In this document: positions 10,686 through 22,788 of the stretch, piece by piece | Numbering within the stretch: the first letter of the stretch is position 1 | Layout of the letters: each line of letters opens with the position of its first letter | NCBI GenBank assembly: GCA_020081605.1 | Contig: JAHREC010000013.1 | Location: 310,001-374,000 of the forward strand | DNA from: Albifimbria verrucaria | Taxonomy: Eukaryota > Ascomycota > Sordariomycetes > Hypocreales > Stachybotryaceae | DNA: 64,000 nucleotides | Direction of reading: 5' to 3' | Notes under the pieces: model-generated | Databases searched by the model: none | What the model was told of the DNA's origin: nothing | What the model saw: only the letters and a program-made list of their open reading frames with translations | Position numbers and translations under genes: made by a program

Positions 10686-11845
10686 TTATTTTTGAACTAG
10701 GGAACCTGCCAAAGTCTCATCCTTGGCCCAACTTACAATAATGCATGCACTTCCGGGTCCTGCAACTAGACTTGAACTTATTGTGTATATCGCCCACTTG
10801 GTCCAAGAGAAGCTCTTTCTTGACCTTCGTATAACGAAATCCAGCTCAAACAATAGGACCAGGAGTACGGTGCTGTACCCGAATATTTGGTCCCAGAGGA
10901 GGAAGCTCCGTACGCCATCTCCAGGTGTAGCCGCAGCCGACCAGGACAGTGGTGGTACGACAAGTGAGGCAGGATGAAGGTTGTCTGCGAACCCTGCAGC
11001 CCAGATGCTCGGGAACAGCAACGCGGATAGGCTGCAGCCTGAGAAAGCGGAATGCGACCAAAAGCAAACTATTAGTGTGAAGGTATGAACAGCCCGCGAT
11101 ACCTTCAAAGGGGACAACGAAAAAGAAAATGGCCTAAAGAGTGCTGCAATAGCACCCAGTAAATTGTACGAGAGGTAGATCAACAAAGGAAACACATTCC
11201 ATAGAATAATGCTGACTTGCTGGAATGAGTTCGTGACTAGCGTCGGGGAGGGCAAAGTCATAGCGATCGCAGGGACCCAATAGCCGAAAAAACTGCGATT
11301 AGAACTAAGGCAATAGATGTAGAATGTCTGTTGGTTTGCGTGTGTAGTAAACTCGTACTATCGCGTGTCATTGTCGACAAGTAGTGTAAAGCCCATATCC
11401 ACCCCGTCGCTCCAATGGCAGTGATCTGAAAGAACAAGAGCCAAAGAGACGCCCTGTGTACAGATGAGTATGAACTTTCCAACAATAGCTCATTATAATG
11501 AACTCACACCAGCACAGATGTTTTGGGTCCTCGTATGGCGATTGTGTAAAAAGCGGTGATAAAACCTAGGTACTGCGAGAGGAAGTAGATCCCAATCACG
11601 CTTGTTGTGGGTCTGGAGCCATCAAGAGCCTCCCAAAAGAATATTACAAGCAGTCGTAGGATGTAATCAATTGGTGGAATGCCCGTGAAACTGTCCCAAA
11701 GCTGCACTTCGGTTCCGGGTAATGTGTACCCATCAGGATTATATAAAGCTTTCAGCAAAATCTCAAAAGATCCATCTGCTACAAAGCGTCCCCATGTCTG
11801 GCAGAAACCGAGGGTCCCCATAGACACAGACTCAGTCGGATCCAT
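10686..11845 (-). CDS. Polytopic membrane protein, candidate terpene cyclase
   Basis: About 375 residues from ATG 11845 (MDPTESVSMGTLGF). One intron after GPKTSVL joins to ASLWLLFFQ. At least seven hydrophobic stretches are visible (for example YILRLLVIFFW, IALVLIAVF, VSIILWNVFPLLIYLSY, YSTVLLVLLFELDFVI). Conserved-looking polar pieces in loops: WEALDGSRP and FLLWDQIFGY. The size and acidic loop residues resemble the membrane-bound cyclases of fungal meroterpenoid clusters (AscI/MacJ-like), larger than the 240-residue Pyr4 type; the related PaxA-like proteins of indole-diterpene clusters are an alternative. One base is missing in the A run 11287-11292. Pairing with a PaxM-like epoxidase supports epoxidation-cyclisation chemistry, but this family call is tentative. 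Confidence 0.6.
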
Positions 11846-12033
11846 TGAGGTGTCTTCTTGGCAAATTTAGCCAACTTTGCCATCTTGATTGGAATAATAA
11901 TGCTTACTTCTCGCCTTATAGAAAAGTGCTTGCCACTCAAAATTAAAGTAGGATATATTTACTGTCGAACAAGCAATTATCAACTCAAAAGAGCTGTTTT
12001 GGCTGCATTGACGGGGATGCCCGTTCAAAGTAC

Positions 12034-12164
12034 CGGGCCGGAGCTCGGCATAACTAAAGGTCCCTCACACGAGCCCATTTTCATCATATCAACCGGGAAT
12101 GGCGGGATTGGGCGGTCGATTGCCATAATAAGCTATTTCATTTCCGCCTGCTCATGTCGGGCCG
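12034..12164. promoter_or_regulatory. Two CGGNCCG palindromes in the divergent cyclase/GMC promoter
   Basis: CGGGCCG at 12034-12040 and again at 12158-12164, between the divergent starts at 11845 and 12391. The rest of this 545 bp intergenic region shows nothing else recognisable. Confidence 0.5.
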
Positions 12165-12390
12165 GTCAACGGCTGCGCCCAATCCTCTGTACATCAATAT
12201 TGGGTCACTTACATAATTACCGAGACTCAAGGTAGTTACTATCAGGTTGAGAGTCCCATGTACACGTGTGGAATCAGATTTTCCGCATCTCCCTGGATTT
12301 TCAGTTCGAAAACTTTGATCGATTATCAGCCGATCTTCTACTTGGACTATCTAAGTAAGCCTGTAGCTAATCAGCGGGTCAACGCTCATT

Positions 12391-14780
12391 ATGTTTCTCG
12401 TACCTGCATTAGTTGCGATTTTCACCTACAGTTGCACGGCTGCATCGTCAACCGTTGGAGCCACGGTTGGCGAGGATGGATGGACAAAAATCTACGGCAA
12501 TTCATTTGGTAGGCCAGGTGTTGAGCGTTCTTACGACTACATTGTGAGCTTTCCTGGTTCCAACTACCTGAGCTGCGCTGAAACGGCCCATTAGGTCGTC
12601 GGAGGCGGCAACGCTGGAAGCACTATCGCTGCTCGACTAGCGCTTGACCCAGCTAACTACTCTGTGGCCCTTTGCGAAGCAGGTAGTTTTACGAGTTGAC
12701 AGATGGGAATAGAACTCAAGTGCCCGGATACAATTTTATGGGCACAGTAACCGACTTACTGACGGTCGACCCTGCTTCGCTTATCGCATTCACTTTGCAA
12801 ACAGAACCTCAAGTGGTGTGTATAAGAACATATAGCCATTGGCTCTGCTTATGAAAAATACTCAAAAACTTTTCTAGGGCTACAATGGTCGAAAGATGGT
12901 TTATCCTACAGGGCAGACATTTGGGGAAGGTAAGCTCTCCGTCAATATGAGTCTTGACTCTGCTAAGCTTCTGTCAAGTACTGCATCCAATTATATGGGG
13001 TATTTTCGGTAATTATCACCTCTCTTTCTCCTTTTATATACTCTATATATTCGACATTATCTAATCATACACAGCGCAACTGAAGGGAGTTATGAGCATT
13101 GGGCACAGTTGGTTGACGATGATTTTTGGAACTGGGATGCTGTTTATGCAGCCCACAAGAAAAGCTGTCAATTTACTCCCCAGATTATACAAAGATCGAT
13201 CGCACGCTCAATATTACCTGGGACGAAGATGCATTTGATAGTCGCGGTGGTCCACTCCAAGTCTCCTTCGGCAATTTTCAGGGTCCATTTGGGCCATATA
13301 TCAGCGAGTCCTTAGACAAGTTAGGCTTCAAAGCCCTTCCAGGTCTTAACAGTGGCAAACTTATCGGCTATGGCACATCAACGGCAACTATTGACCCTCA
13401 AACTGCCACGAGAAGTACATCCGAGACAGCATTCTTACAACTTGCGGCACGATCGACGGGAATTCAGATATACCCTAACGCTTTAGTTGAGCGTGTGTTA
13501 TTCGATTCTGAAAAGCGAGCTAAAGGTGTAGAGATTAGGGGCAACATAGCCACAACCAACTTCAAGTACAAGCTCCATGCGAAAAAAGAAGTTATTTTGT
13601 CAGCAGGGGTGGTAAGTTTCCTTTATATTTAAGACTGGAGGTGCATTAACTGAAAGGCTTGACGCTCCGTTAACAGTGGCACTCGCCTCAAATATTGATG
13701 CTATCAGGAATTGGACCGGAAGCCATACTGAAAAAACACGGCATAGACGTTGTCGTTGATTTGCCTGGAGTAGGCCAGAATGAATGGGTTAGTTGGGAAT
13801 TCAAAGCGCTAGACCCACATTGCTCATTCAGTCTCAGGACCAGCCGTTTATCAGTCTATCGTTCAAGGTTAATATCACGACCAACTCACAAATCCAAGCC
13901 GGTAATGCAGAGGTCCGCGCAGCCGCTGACAAAGAATGGCTTAAAAGTCAGTCAGGACGCTTGGCGGGTATTGGAGCCGGCCAAGCGCTAGGTAAGCTTT
14001 TCCTGATCATCTCAAGCTACAACATCATAGCCAACTTATCAAACTGATTAAAATGATTGCAGCCTTTGAAAAGTTACCTGCACGATACCGCAACTCTTAC
14101 AGTAACTCAACGAGGGCTTTCCTGGCCTCATTACCAGATGATTGGCCAGAGGTGGAATACCTGCCGATGGAGAATGCACCCCAGCCAGCTGATCTTGGGC
14201 CCAACGATTACTACATGATGCTTGGGGCGTCCCTGTTGGCGACTTCGTCCCGTGGTAACATGACGATTGCAAGCCGTGACATCAGAGACCGTCCCATTAT
14301 CAGTCCCAACTGGCTGTTAGAAGAGGGAGATTTGGAGCAGGCATATGCAGCGTTTATGCGCTGTAGAGAAATTGCATTCAATAGTACGATTGTGATATCG
14401 GAATACTATCCTGGATCCCAACTTTCCAAGAAAGAGGATATTCTTGACTGGCTACGAAATAACATGGGCATGATTTTCCATGGATCATCAACTTGTAGGT
14501 GATACCGTCTCTGTGTTTAGGATATCGGATACTTACTAAGTCAGGTAAAATGGGTCGTCTTGATGATCCCTTGCAGTCACGGATTCCCGTGCCAGGGTAT
14601 TTGGCGTCACAGGACTCCGTATTGTTGACGCAAGCTCTTTTCCTATTATGCCTCCGGGACATCCGATGTCAGCAGTGTGTTAGTCTAGGAAGTAGCCCTA
14701 TTCCGTAAAGAAGATTTGCTGACAAGTTATCAGACATGTATGCTGAGAAAATCGCTGAATCAATTTTAAATGGTAGCTAG
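12391..14780 (+). CDS. Secreted GMC (glucose-methanol-choline) oxidoreductase
   Basis: Starts with a signal peptide, [23 protein letters not shown]-binding [21 protein letters not shown], then GMC signature 2 around [19 protein letters not shown], the GVGQN segment, and the C-terminal active-site region HGSSTCKMG and [16 protein letters not shown], whose His residues are the expected catalytic pair region. Several short introns; the last two place TCKMG (donor inside the Cys codon) and [16 protein letters not shown]. Single-base losses at 12687-12690 (T run), 13178-13181 (C run) and 14568-14570 (C run). Architecture is like secreted flavin oxidases of polyketide clusters (for example patulin synthase), oxidising an alcohol of the pathway product outside the cytosol. 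Substrate is inference. Confidence 0.85.
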
Positions 14781-15492
14781 TTCAGCCAGCTCAAACATTA
14801 CATTTTTTTTCTTGAAAACATGCTGAATGATGTGTTCCGTGGTGGATTGTTAGGAACTTATAACTCTCCAAAAAGCTAGGAAGGATACCATATATAAATG
14901 ATTTATACTGTTGAATGATGTGAATAGGATAGATTTGTAAAGACTATGATTTGATAAATACAATGGATTTGCCCAAAAGGACAATTTATATATCGTAGCT
15001 CTTAATTCTTCTGTATAAACGCCATGTCGACTCATAATTAGGTAGACGGTTTAACTGACCTTATGAAAAGAAATGACAGTTTACAATGTGAGGAGTCCGG
15101 TTCGTCAACTAGAATACACTTTCAAAACAGCGCATCAATTTTCAGGCTATCGGAGCCTATCATCGAATGCATGTTTCCCATTGCACAAATCTTCCGAATA
15201 TATAATACACGTGAGTAGACTCCTTTTGATTTTTAAATTTGTGAAAGAATCACAGAGGGATATTGGTGTCTCAGCTTTGCCATCTGTAACAATTAAACAA
15301 CCTCGCCTACGTGTGGATCCCTTTGCTCGTGAAGCCGCTCCCTACTGTCATTTCCCACCGCGGTGGGTCTCCATTCACTCTGCATATGGGTTGAGTCAGC
15401 CACAACATGACTAGTTACACCAGATTCATTTTTGCCTATGTACGGCTGAAGGTCGATGTTGTCTTCTACCCTGGAGAAATTTCGCGATGCCG
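14781..15492. other. Intergenic between converging genes
   Basis: About 700 bp, partly AT-rich (14785-15060). Short frames exist but none shows domain-like composition. Confidence 0.4.
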
Positions 15493-16700
15493 TCAACCTC
15501 CAAAAGGGTTTGCTGCCTCGATTTTTCTACTTGACTCGGTACTGCCGTACGTTAGGATTTGCCTCTTTGAATCTACCTTCGCACCGTTCGATCGTTCTAA
15601 GGAGGCAATCGTAGATCGAAAAATAACGATTGTCTTGCGGAAGAGTGGGTGCAGTGTGGCTAAACTGCTCGCTGTGATAGCAAGCCCTTGCTCGACATTT
15701 GACCAAATGGCGAAATTTGTCGTCTCATCTGAATAACGTGTTAATGTTTACAATGTCGACTGCCTAATCGAATAACTTATAAAGAAAATCATTAGTTCTA
15801 AAGTCCTCTGTGTAGGCGATGCGTACAGCAACAGCACATGACGCTCTTGAACAGGCCAGTTAATACCAGCACAAAATTAGGAAGAACTCGGAACGTATAA
15901 CTTACACGCAAGCCATGCACATGACTGGTACGAGCGCAATTTTTGTCTTGACATCCATCTGCAGCGTCCAAATCAAAACGAGCGGCAAGACAGTGAAGGT
16001 TAAATCAGTCACAATGGCGAAGGAACTGTAGGCATAGGTGATGATGATGATGCCTGAAATAGACATGCAAGACCCTTCTACCGGAGGGAATTTCCCTCTA
16101 TTCCACGCATATGAGACCGGACTACATTGGAATAAAGCGAGCAAGAACAATGTAAGGCCCGCCGCGCAAGTTAACCCGCAAGCGATGTAGATAATCCAAT
16201 GGTGAATCCTGTTTGGCGTGATGCGCAGAAGGAAAAGACTGATTGATATTTTCGTGAAAATCATCGTTAGGGCGTACGTTAATTGTGAGGCGAACCAATT
16301 CTGGATAGCTTATTAGCAGACGCATCATAGTATAGTGAATATTTGGATCTAATAACCTTCAGTGCCAGTACGATATTATCCGGCTCCAAATTCCAGATAT
16401 GTCTTCCAGTACCATACTTGACACTTAACAAGCATACTGTAGTGTTGGTGATGAAAGACGCCTGTGTGATAAGGACTCTGTTAGATATGTACTACGTATG
16501 TCAAGCAGCAAAGCGGCACATACCATGGCAGCTATCATCCACCAGTCATCGGCACCAAAGGCCTTGATCATGACGATGCGTACATAGCATCTCAGCACGA
16601 TAGCCGCGCCAGCAATAGCGACGAGTCCGATACTTGCATCCGAAACTGCAGGTCCGCGGTCCTCGTGCGCGAGGTAGCTCTGGTCTGGAAGCGCGCTCAT
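15493..16700 (-). CDS. Pth11-like / fungal rhodopsin-type seven-helix membrane protein
   Basis: Start ATG at 16700 (MSALPDQSYLAHEDRG). Hydrophobic helices: IGLVAIAGAAIVLRCYVRIV, TMIFTKISISLFLLRI, WIIYIACGLTCAAGLTLFLLALF, IIIITYAYSSFAIVTDLTF. GADDWWMIAAM, KYGTGRHIW and the FQCSPVSYAWNR segment are characteristic of the large fungal family of Pth11-related integral membrane proteins. Introns separate these; the C-terminal exon (AIWSNVEQGLAITASSLATL and on to NPFGG, stop at 15493) is plainly homologous to the family, but its junction near 15730-15780 does not resolve cleanly and may hide another lost base. Such proteins often sit at cluster edges; role unknown. Confidence 0.75.
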
Positions 16701-17779
16701 AATGGCCAATTGTGACTGATTTCAAGACTGAGGAGAAGTTAAAGTACACCACGCAGTAACAGGTCGCTAAATGAATCTTTTCTTTTGTGGTTATACGTGC
16801 TGAGATCGCACTGTCACTTACCTCTCTTCGGTCTCCGAAGCCGAGATAGCGTTAGACTGTTGCATTCGCCTCACTCGGCCCGAGCTGTAGCCAATGAGCG
16901 CTATATTTCAAGGAGAAGTGTGCTGTAATGTATAAATATTGAACCAACGAGCGTCTTACGGAAAATTAAAGCTGGCACCAACATCTCACCGCATTAGTCT
17001 ATAGCTACGCTTCCGTCAGTGCGTCGTGTCCGGTTGCGTCGGAGCCTTAGATGGCATAAGGGATGGTCTCTCCAATCCTTGACAAAACAACTAATCAAGC
17101 CGCACTTCACTTCATTCGTCACGATAGTGTCCTTGCTTTAAAATTGAGCTATAGGAATATGACTACGCAATGATACATTAGCCTTCGACGTTGTTACTCC
17201 CACTCTTTGAGAACTGTCTACCCACCTTTAAGCTTAGTCAACTACATGGTTTGCCTCCGAACCAAGCCCTGCTTCTTCGTGTCTTTAGATGCGGTGCTTG
17301 TCTCAAGAAGTTCCGAATTGTATCAATAAAAGCCCTTTGGAAATTCGCCCATTTCGGCGCCCGTATCGAAGACAGCATGAATAACTTCAGAGGCTGACTT
17401 ATCTGTACTTTGTATTGGGCCGGTCTTATAAACTTACTCTCTGTTCAAAACCTGGGGCAAGAGATGTATTAGTCCGGGCGGCATTGATTCACATTCTACG
17501 GTCACGGAGAGAATTACTGACAAGGTTGATTGATGATTTAGGAGCCGGTTCGGCAATGGGAGTTATCCAACTTTATACTTTCCTCCTCTTCCACCACCAA
17601 AATATAATTCCATTCCGCTATCCATCCCTCCAATCCATCCCTTCAATCCATTCCTCCATTCATCTGCCAACAAATTATTACGTGCAGACGCGACCCCATA
17701 AGAACGCGTGCCCTAGCGCGCCCGAAGGGGCCCGAATTCGCCATAGCAAGTTCCCGACGGTCCACTTATAAGGCCCTAA
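16701..17779. other. Intergenic with palindrome
   Basis: About 1.1 kb upstream of the Pth11-like gene. Holds CGGCCCG at 16876-16882 and a C/T-rich stretch at 17580-17660 (CATTCC-type repeats). No gene supported. Confidence 0.5.
16876..16882. promoter_or_regulatory. CGGNCCG palindrome upstream of the Pth11-like gene
   Basis: CGGCCCG inside TCGGCCCGAG, identical to the cores at 4787 and 10283, about 180 bp upstream of the start at 16700. Confidence 0.45.
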
Positions 17780-19245
17780 CCTTTGATCAAATTGTTGTCC
17801 CTACCTCCGAGCAGGAACTGGCCGAAGGTGTATGTAAACTCTATCGAGGTCAAATCGTAGGGAGAAGAAGGCTGAATCTTCCAATGGTAGGTTACGTTCA
17901 TGATCAGGCATAATATGTCGTTCCTTGTCAAATCTGGCGGCCATGGCTACTCCATTACTCTCGAATGCGTCCAAAGCAGCGTGTTGGTCAACATGGAACA
18001 GTTTGGCAATATCAGAATCAATGATGACAGGACTGTGCCGATTGGCAGTGGTGTGACGTTTGGTGCTCTGGTACAGGCTGTAGCCGGCGCTGGAAGTGAA
18101 ATACGTAAGTACATTTACGAATCATCGTGGAGGGGGGACTATTTTCACTCAGCGGTTGGCTCATATGCCTGCGTTAGTGCGACAGGCACCATGCGGGGCG
18201 GTGGCATCGGACGACTCCAAGGTCTGCACGGTCTCACGGCTGATACAGTTCAAAATGTTCGCTTGGCTCTCTGGAACGGTACAATCATTGAAACTTCCAA
18301 CGATGCCAATCAAGATTTCTTCAGGGCCCTGCGTGGCGGAGGCCAGAATTTTGGGGTAGTATTGGAGACGACATTGGAAACTTATCCCTCCACGAATGAT
18401 GGTCAAGTTTACGAGGCTGTCTTGATCTTTAATCTCGATAAGTTGAGACCCTCATCCACGGAATGAACGGTTTGATGCCTTTGGACGCCGCCCTTGCCGT
18501 AACCCTGATTGGAACGACTGATCCTTTACCTGCCCAGGTCAGAACTGAATAGAATGTCTAAGCTGAGGGTTACAATACCAACTTTATTCGGTTTATCCTT
18601 TCATTCTTTTAGAAATAGTGTACGACGGACCGGAGACGAGGGGAAGCGCTACGCCACGAAGTTTTCGAATTATAGCCTCTCTTTCACCGATACTATGATG
18701 GCGTGAGGCGATTTGCCTACACAAACAGGCGGCGGAGCTTTCATCGCCCAATTGCCAGGGCAAACGCCAAGACATGTACGGCGTAAACACTAGAACTCTC
18801 GACGCAAATCCTTTGCTGACATGATGAACGACTATACAGCCCTTGTCAAAACTTACCCAGCAGCCGGTGGAAGTGCATTCATGATCGAACAGTTGGCTCA
18901 GCAGGGCATCGATCATTATCCCGGTGACTTTAATGCCTTCCCTCATCGCGGTCAATTCAATGACCTCGTCGAAATTGTTGGCCAATGGGTCGATGGGTCG
19001 GTTGCAGATGCTACAGACGCCTGGGCAAAGAAGTAGAGAGACCATTCGCACAATCTACCATTTCGGGATATGATCATATGGTTGTATACCAGAACTATGC
19101 CCATGGTGATGAGCCTTTGTCTGTCGTATATGGAAAGGAGAAGTGGCGACAGGAAAGATTGAAGGCGGTCAAGGAGACCTACGATCCCCATGGATTCTTC
19201 AACGAGTACCATGCTATTCCTCGTGACATTTCGCAATGGAATTAA
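17780..19245 (+). pseudogene. Berberine-bridge-type FAD-linked oxidoreductase, heavily broken
   Basis: Recognisable parts in order: ALTFDQIVVPTSEQELAEGV, FLVKSGGHGYSITLE (the His of GGHGYS would carry covalent FAD), GGGIGRLQGLHGLTADTV, FRALRGGGQNFGVVLETTL, YPAAGGSAFMIEQL, and the C-terminal BBE domain YQNYAHGDEPLSVVYG to ETYDPHGFFNEYHAI. An intron near 18103-18161 fits. The N-terminal start is not identifiable and frame breaks are frequent (near 18440, 18640-18643, 19023-19025, plus a region 18540-18600 that does not read). Part of this may be missing single bases, but loss of a clean N-terminus and central part suggests real decay. Such oxidases act in many fungal pathways; linkage to the 1-17 kb cluster is plausible. 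Confidence 0.75.
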
Positions 19246-19819
19246 TGGGTAGATCAGAGGTCCACATTTGCAGTGTGCAACATCGTGTGGTTTTGATCGG
19301 GATACCAAGACAATTTTCTGGTATTGTAAGCATTGTAGCTACATTATGGGTTCTTAATATCATCCCCGCCCCTTAGTTTCTAGTACCAGAATCCGCTATA
19401 ATAGAGCATGTTCTCAAGCCCGCGGGATGCGCTGAAAGGCACGGATTCGATCTGTTTACCCGTTCCTTACAAACAGCTTACCGAGCTCCCTGTCATGTGA
19501 ACACCTTCCCACATCTTGATGACCCTCCATGCGACCCCTCCTCCCTACAGGATAGCAGAACCAACGTCCGATACGTAAAGCAAAGACGCCTATGCCTTTT
19601 TGAAATTACATGCGCGGTACTGAAAAGAGACTCTAAAAACATGCTTCGCCACAAAGTGAAGATAACTATTAAGTATGCTCCAGGTTTCATTATGTTGCAT
19701 CTATAACCTTCAACCTATGTGGGTGTCCGCAGCTGACATTTAAGAGCGCGTGAATGAAAGAAATTTCTCATATAGCTATAATACAGGACGCTACTGTGAT
19801 GGTATTCTACCCTGGGCTA
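19246..19819. other. Intergenic
   Basis: No coding signal above background between the oxidase remnant and the methyltransferase remnant. Confidence 0.4.
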
Positions 19820-20180
19820 TCAAAGGCTTGCTTCGGTGATATCAACCATGCTTCTTGTCTCCCAGAACTTAACAAACTTCAGGCCTGCCTGCTTGAAGAG
19901 CTCCTGAACTCCGCAGGAGTCCTCTCGATGCCATTGATGGTTGCCATGAGACCAATATCCTGGTTGTGGCAATATTGCACATGGTACCCATAGTTAGCCA
20001 GGAGAAGACTGGGTGCTGCAGGGATCTCTGGACAGCCGGTTGTGGTGTTCATGACAGGATCGCAGATCAAAATTCGTGACTTTGGCCCCATGGCGGATCT
20101 TACACAGGTGAGAATTTTAGCGCAATAATCGTCCACTCAATCGTGCCTGTGTGGGAACATTGCGTAAGTTACTCTGTCTG
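19820..20180 (-). pseudogene. 5'-truncated O-methyltransferase remnant
   Basis: Only the C-terminal part of a plant-type/fungal O-methyltransferase is present: DDYCAKIL, AMGPKSRILICDPVM, the LMATINGIERTPAEF segment, and GLKFVKFWETRSMVDITEA to a stop at 19820. The SAM-binding glycine motif and the N-terminal dimerisation region that should lie upstream (20181-20600) are absent. A frame break at about 19909 interrupts the remaining piece. Unlike the other broken genes this is a real truncation, so it is called a pseudogene. It may be a relic of the neighbouring cluster. Confidence 0.75.
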
Positions 20181-20602
20181 CTGTCCGATACTAAGTTGAA
20201 CCCTTTATATATCCAGTGATGTATAAACCAATCCACCGTGCATGTTTGAACAAACGGAAAACAAATAATTATTAATAACTACATATGTCATTAAACTCTC
20301 ATCTTTCTACATCAAAGAGATTAAAATTAAAGTCAAAATGCTTTTAATATTGTATAAAGCATAATTCTGACCTTATAATATACGATAGAGTTCTATCAAG
20401 TATTCGTTCGAGGCTAAAATCCTTCACCCTATTGAGTTTCAAGCTGTATGGAAGCGTGGGTCCACATGACATGCCACCTCCGAAGCTTCCGAACACTCCG
20501 CACCGTCAACCATGCGCCCACACATCGTGCTCGGACATACAGCCGCTACTGATGATTGATGCATTATGTCCAATACAGTAGCCAAAGGTGACAGCTCAAC
20601 AC
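20181..20602. other. Intergenic, AT-rich
   Basis: AT-rich promoter region upstream of the SdrA-like regulator (20220-20400 strongly AT). No gene seen. Confidence 0.4.
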
Positions 20603-22788
20603 GATGTCGCACAATCTCAACGGCTTTACAGCCTTCATCGCCCCCACAAGTCTGCGAGAGGTTCTGCGCGACCGCGCGCAGGCTCGTAACCTGAACTCAT
20701 GTGCCCCTGTCGCGAGCGCAAGGTCCGGTGCACCCGCCAACGGCCTTGCTCAGCATGTATGAAGCGAGGCTATCCTGATCTTTGCCAGTATCCTGGTGGC
20801 TCACCAGGGGGCCAGATTCTCCATCACAGCGTGTTGCATCTGCACGTCAACTACCAACACTGCAGACACAATCCTCACCTCGCCGAACGCGACATGCCAC
20901 CTCAACCACTCCACGTGTCTCGGAACAGGTGAATGAATCCCCATGAGTGTAACATTACTTGAGGGTAGCTCCTTGTCACCTTGGCCAGAGAGAATGGCCC
21001 CTGATCCTATGCTGATGATGCAAACCGACGTGACGCGTTGGAGAACGCAGTTGTGCCACTCCTTGGTGGAAACAACATTGGCAGAGCAGATGAACACCGA
21101 GGTTTTTCACAAGAAGACCAATTGAAAGCATCTCTGCCAGGGGCCGAAGAGATGCTTAGGTTCTTCACCGTTTACAGGACAAGAGTACATTCTTTCCAAC
21201 CCATTGTCGATGATTTGAACCAAGTTGAGACCAAGCTATGTGCGCTTGTCAATCCGCAAAATGGACGTGGCTCTGAGCAGCCTACTAGTTCTCAGGATAA
21301 CCTGAACCATCGGAATCGCTTTCTGTGCTTGCTTCATGCCATTTTGGCTACGGGAGCCCACTTCTCAGATTTGCCTGTGAGTAGACGTGGAAAAATATCG
21401 CAGCGACATGGTATGTTGTTATTGCTCATGTTTCAACCTGTATCATGAGTTAATAGATCTTGATATAGTCGAGCAAGCATTCGCTCTACTGAGAGAGTGC
21501 AATGCTTTGCTTGCCCCTTTCAAAGAAGCATTACAAGCTTTACTTCTTCTAGGCAATCTACTGCAGAACAACGGCAACCCGCAAGCGGCATGGGTCTTGG
21601 GTGGGACAACACTCCGTATGGCTATCTGTCTGGGCATCCATGTCAGGGATGACTTGGTAAGGTATGGAGCTATACACGTCGATACTGAATCTGCAACTTG
21701 CTTGAGGTAATCATCAATGGTTCTTTGTTACTGTGGGATTGGTGCTAATGTTTTATATTAGATTGGCAGTAGTTTGGCAGGATGCGTTACTGTCATTGGC
21801 TTTCAATCGTCCACCAGCGTCGTACGAGATGGACAATGAGTCAGACCTGCCATCCCTAAATCAAATGGCTGGAAATACCATTGCAGGACTCGACTATAGT
21901 CAAGCGATGAACTGGCTATGTCATTTAGTCCTTCGCGATTGGAGACCGGCTTCCTCTCGACCAGGGCCGTTAACCATGGATAATTTTACGAATTTTTCGA
22001 AAAGATTGATAAGATAGAGCATTCGCTTGCTAATCATCTCCGAAGTAGAGATGATTGCTGTTCGATCCGAGAAATGCAAGAACACTACAGCTTGGAATTG
22101 CACAAGAATTTTACGATATCCATTTTCTGCCGCCCAGTACTGTCATCGCATGCGTGTCATGACCTCAATCCGTCCCAAATGTCAACCGTGCTTGATAGGC
22201 TGCAGCGCGCTCTTAAATGTAGCGTGCGAGCATTTATACGACTGCGGTCAGTCACGAGCCACGCCACTCGGTCATGGGCTTTTGTACACAATGGACTCAC
22301 TTCGGCTTTATTATTGGGTTTTATGAAAGAAACTCGCAATGAAGAGGAATCAAAACAAATTCAGGACGAACTAATCAAAAGCCTAACAAAGAGCAATGAG
22401 CTCGACCTGGAATCGGATGACGAGTTCGAGGACCAACTCTCACATGCGCATAGAAAATCGTTGAAAGCATTGCAGTCCCTGAGAAGACTGGCCGAAGATG
22501 AACATAGACAGGGAAACCAAAGTGGCACAGAGAATACTGGAATTACAGCAACTTCTTATGTTGAAAACTCTTTTCCTGCGTTTGCAGAAGATGATTCAAG
22601 CATTTCCCAAGATCAGCAGTTAGTACCACCACTCGATGATATCAGGCTGAAAATATCTTCTAACCTCGCTTTCTAGACTATCAAACTTTGATGAGCTCTT
22701 TAATTCATTTGACTTCAATTCCGCTTTTCCTATGGAGGCATTTGACTACATCACGTCTGACCCAGTCCTTGCCAACATGGAATTTTAA
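20603..22788 (+). CDS. Zn(II)2Cys6 transcription factor, SdrA-like
   Basis: ATG at 20603 (MSHNLNGFTAFIAP). Zinc cluster: CAPCRERKVRC, then CSACMKRGYPDLC. The fungal-specific domain follows (LAVVWQDALLSLAFNRPP; RPGPLTMDNF; FCRPVLSS), and the C-terminus is SNFDELFNSFDFNSAFPMEAFDYI, stop 22786-22788, reached by a clear intron at 22618-22673. Frame breaks at 20704-20707 (C run, inside the zinc cluster), 20807-20811 (G run), 20939-20942 (C run), about 21020 and about 22007. In Aspergillus niger, SdrA activates the weak-acid decarboxylase genes padA1 and cdcA; the same partners follow here. Orthology is inferred from context plus general similarity. Confidence 0.75.

Noticed and set aside
15073..15736. 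Plus-strand frames of 113 and 109 codons
   Set aside because: The second is antisense to the Pth11-like C-terminal exon; the first lacks protein-like composition.
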